Origin: Limonium bicolor
Lineage: Eukaryota; Streptophyta; Magnoliopsida; Caryophyllales; Plumbaginaceae
Direction of reading: 5' to 3'
Assembly (NCBI GenBank): GCA_023374045.1
Contig: CM041777.1
Span: 102,626,046-102,690,045, forward strand
DNA: 64,000 bases
The notes below the pieces were generated by a model that was not told where the DNA came from, did not search any database, and was given only the letters and a program-made list of their open reading frames with translations. Every line of letters starts with the position of its first letter. The first letter of the stretch is position 1. A program made the translations under genes and the position numbers. Of this stretch, positions 61,773-64,000 are shown in pieces.

Positions 61773-62122
61773 TTGTACACATTGGCCAGTATACACCCTG
61801 CATCAATTCAACGGGCAGCATACCTCCACCTGTACTCGTACACATTGGCCAGTATACACCCTACTTCAATTCAACGGGCAGCATACCTCCACCTGTACTC
61901 CACCACTCGTACACATTGGCCAGTATACACCCTGCTTCAATTCAACGGGCAACATACCTCCACCTGTACTCAATCACTTGTACACATTGGTTAGTATACA
62001 CCCTGCTTCAATTCAACGAGCAGCATACCTCCACCTGTACTTAACCACTCGCACACATTGGCCAGTATACACCCTGCTTCAATTCAACGGGCAGCATACC
62101 TCCACCTGTACTTAATCACTAT
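61772..62122. repeat. Tandem repeat, ~62-70-bp unit, five copies
   Basis: Core ACACATTGGCCAGTATACAC then CTGCTTCAATTCAACGGGCA and GCATACCTCCACCTGTACT. Copies differ by few bases, so the array is fairly recent. Confidence 0.92.
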
Positions 62123-62150
62123 CATACTTACAAACTTGGTATCACAAAAT

Positions 62151-62488
62151 AGTGTTGACTCTGCTGTCAACAATGATTGACAAGATTGGCTCAGTTTTCA
62201 AAAATGGGGTTGACTCGGTGTCAAGACAAGACTGACTCAATTTTCAAAAATGGGGTCGACTCGGTGTCAAGACAAGATTGACTCAATTTCAAAAATGTGG
62301 TTGACGCGATGTCAAGACAAGATTGATTCAGTATTAAAAAATGAAATTGACTCGGTGTCAAAACAAGATTGATTCAGGTTTAAAAAAAATATGTGGTTGA
62401 CTCGATGTCAAAATGAGATTGACTCAATTTTCAAAAATATGGGTGACGTGGTGTCAAGATTGGTGTTGACTCTGTTGTCAAAAATCTG
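62151..62488. repeat. Tandem repeat, ~45-bp unit, TTGACTC-rich
   Basis: Degenerate copies of GGTTGACTCGGTGTCAAGAC and AAGATTGACTCAATTTTCAA. Each unit brings two TTGAC words, the W-box core. Confidence 0.85.
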
Positions 62489-63319
62489 ATGCATAAGCAA
62501 ATACTTCTTTTCAACTAAAATTCATGGAACTCTCATTTTCAGGAATAGACTTTGAGACCAAAATTTGATCCTTTGAAACTAAACATGCTTTCGGGCTTTA
62601 TGATTTTCTCAGGATCGTGGAGCTTGAGGTTTTGAGATGTGGTGCTTAAGGCTTATGATTGCTTAAAGCTTTGGGATTGCAGTGTCGGAACACGGTGCAT
62701 AAGGCTTATGAAGTGCTTAAGGCTTGAGATTTTGGGGTATGGTGTTGAGAGCTCATGACGAGCCTAAGACTTTGGGATTGCTTTTGTGTCATCTGTGGAA
62801 ATTTTTGGAAACAATTGCCCCTAGTATTTCTTTGAGCTATCTGAGTTAGAAATTATGGCAATCGATAGAAACGATCGATTGCCCCCAACATTATCTTTGA
62901 TTAAGCATGTGAACAATTCTCAACCTCACAAGGTTAAGGTTTGCTTTGATATGGTGCTTTTTCTACCTACACTCGATGTGTTTAGCATTCGCACTCATTC
63001 CTCACTTACAGTCATAACTTTCAGACTTTTGAATTCGATATTTGATGAACTTACGCCTTCGATCTGTTACTTTCAGTTGATTTAGACACATAACTATCAC
63101 GTCAAAAGTGTTTGAGGCTTATAATTGGGCCATTGGGTATGATAAATGTCATAGGGACCATGGAGGATATTTTCAGTTTTGTGGAGCTTAAGGGTGACCA
63201 AAGTTGCAACTTGCACCTTCTCCTGATTCATCTTTTCGTCCTTAAGTGTGAAGCAGTCTTGCTACTGTATGTGGATTTGCCTTCGGGCTCTAGACTTTGA
63301 CACCGTCCTTGCTGTTGCT
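62489..63319. other. Intergenic, no gene recognised
   Basis: Repeats of GGCTTATGA and GCTTAAGGCTT at 62590-62770 suggest another decayed array. Open frames at 62855-63085 and 63112-63300 show no known domain. Confidence 0.45.
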
Positions 63320-63520
63320 TTGTTGCTGCTTTTTTGGAAACTTGAGGCTTTCATATTTCCTATTCATCTCTGGGGTTCTCGTATTTTCTGATCTTTTGGA
63401 GCTCTTGGAGCTACTTTGAAACATTTTCGGGGTTCTTGTGTTTCCCGATCTTTTGGAGCTCTTGGAGATACTTTGACTCATCTTCGGGGTTCTTGTGTTT
63501 CCCGATCTTTTAGACTACAT
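63320..63520. repeat. Short tandem repeat, ~57-bp unit, three copies
   Basis: Core GGGGTTCTTGTGTTTCCCGA then TCTTTTGGAGCTCTTGGAG, at ~63372, 63430 and 63486. The copies get more alike to the right. Confidence 0.75.
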
Positions 63521-64000
63521 TCATTTGAGCTCTTGAATCCTGGATCACTTTGTGACCGTTTATGATTTTTCATCATGTATGTGGTAGTGTCGCTTCTCAT
63601 TTCAGACTTCGGGTGTCCTCATCCGAGAGTTGTGCTCCTCGCTTCCTTTGGTCACCAGTGTACATAATCATCATGAACTGGCTTTTTGTGGAGCTTTATT
63701 GGTAAATAAGGATACATGTGAAAGGCTCAGCATGGGTGCCTAGGGTTTGATTTCAGGGTTTCATAAGCTTTTGGCTATGTGATGGTTCACCTAGATGCTT
63801 CGTCATTCCTGATAGTTATATGTCTCTTCTTGTTACTATTCACAAATCTTAGCGTAAATTTACAAGCTATCTCCCTCAGTCAGAGTTATGCTGCTTACCT
63901 CACATGTATGTGGCCTCACCGCGTGTAAAGATAACACACGTTTTCTCTCATTGGTTTTTTTCCCCTCAAGACACTCTTGCACTCTTTCGCTCAGAGAGTT
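63521..64000. other. Intergenic to the window end
   Basis: No coding region, RNA gene or repeat recognised. Confidence 0.45.

Noticed and set aside
61150..62122. CRISPR-like regular repeats
   Set aside because: The genome is plant nuclear, units are contiguous and spacers are themselves repeated. These are ordinary tandem arrays.

Overview
This is a transposon-rich stretch of an angiosperm nuclear genome, most likely a eudicot. The evidence is GT-AG introns in three conserved plant genes, Athila-type Ty3/gypsy and Ty1/copia retrotransposons with plant tRNA primer sites, CACTA, hAT, Mutator and Stowaway elements, and a plant LINE. The species cannot be told from the window.

Layout. 1-5.9 kb: small DNA transposons, including a ~2.4 kb non-autonomous CACTA element. 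6.0-17.1 kb: the gene island. NECAP-like clathrin-adaptor accessory protein (+, 3 exons, 283 aa), a decayed copia element, NOP10 (+, 3 exons, 64 aa) with site II promoter motifs, and a Golgi-type putative methyltransferase of the PMT/QUA2 family (-, 6 exons, 614 aa). NOP10 and the PMT gene converge. The three are unrelated housekeeping or cell-wall genes, not a pathway. 17.7-18.8 kb: hAT and LINE debris.

19.4-50.9 kb: a nest of retroelements resolved by target-site duplications (TSDs). Three solo LTRs share the terminal sequences TGAAATACCCC and GGTGTTACA: 19456-25422 (TSD TCACC), 26555-30939 (inverted, TSD TAAAG) and 33670-50930 (TSD GTACC). The first is split by a LINE (12-bp TSD), which is itself split by a CACTA MITE (TSD AAT). 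The third is split by a 12.8-kb Athila-type element (36648-49480, TSD CTAAC) with a tRNA-Asp primer site, gag, frameshifted pol and an env-like region. Between the first two lies an anonymous 1.1 kb, and between the second and third a hAT MITE and a TTGAC-rich spacer.

50.9-59.3 kb: a Mutator MITE with ~190-bp inverted repeats and a 9-bp TSD, then a young copia element (52721-59258) with ~300-bp LTRs, interrupted in gag by a CACTA element (TSD AAC) carrying a tRNA-like Pol III promoter block. 59.3-64 kb: gene-free sequence with at least five unrelated tandem arrays side by side.

The most unusual signal is a set of ~72-bp-period minisatellites. They occur in the Athila LTRs, in the Athila pol-env spacer, and at matching positions in two solo LTRs. 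Each unit carries a GC-rich hairpin. In the two solo LTRs the array position, period and hairpin design are kept while the stem sequence differs completely.
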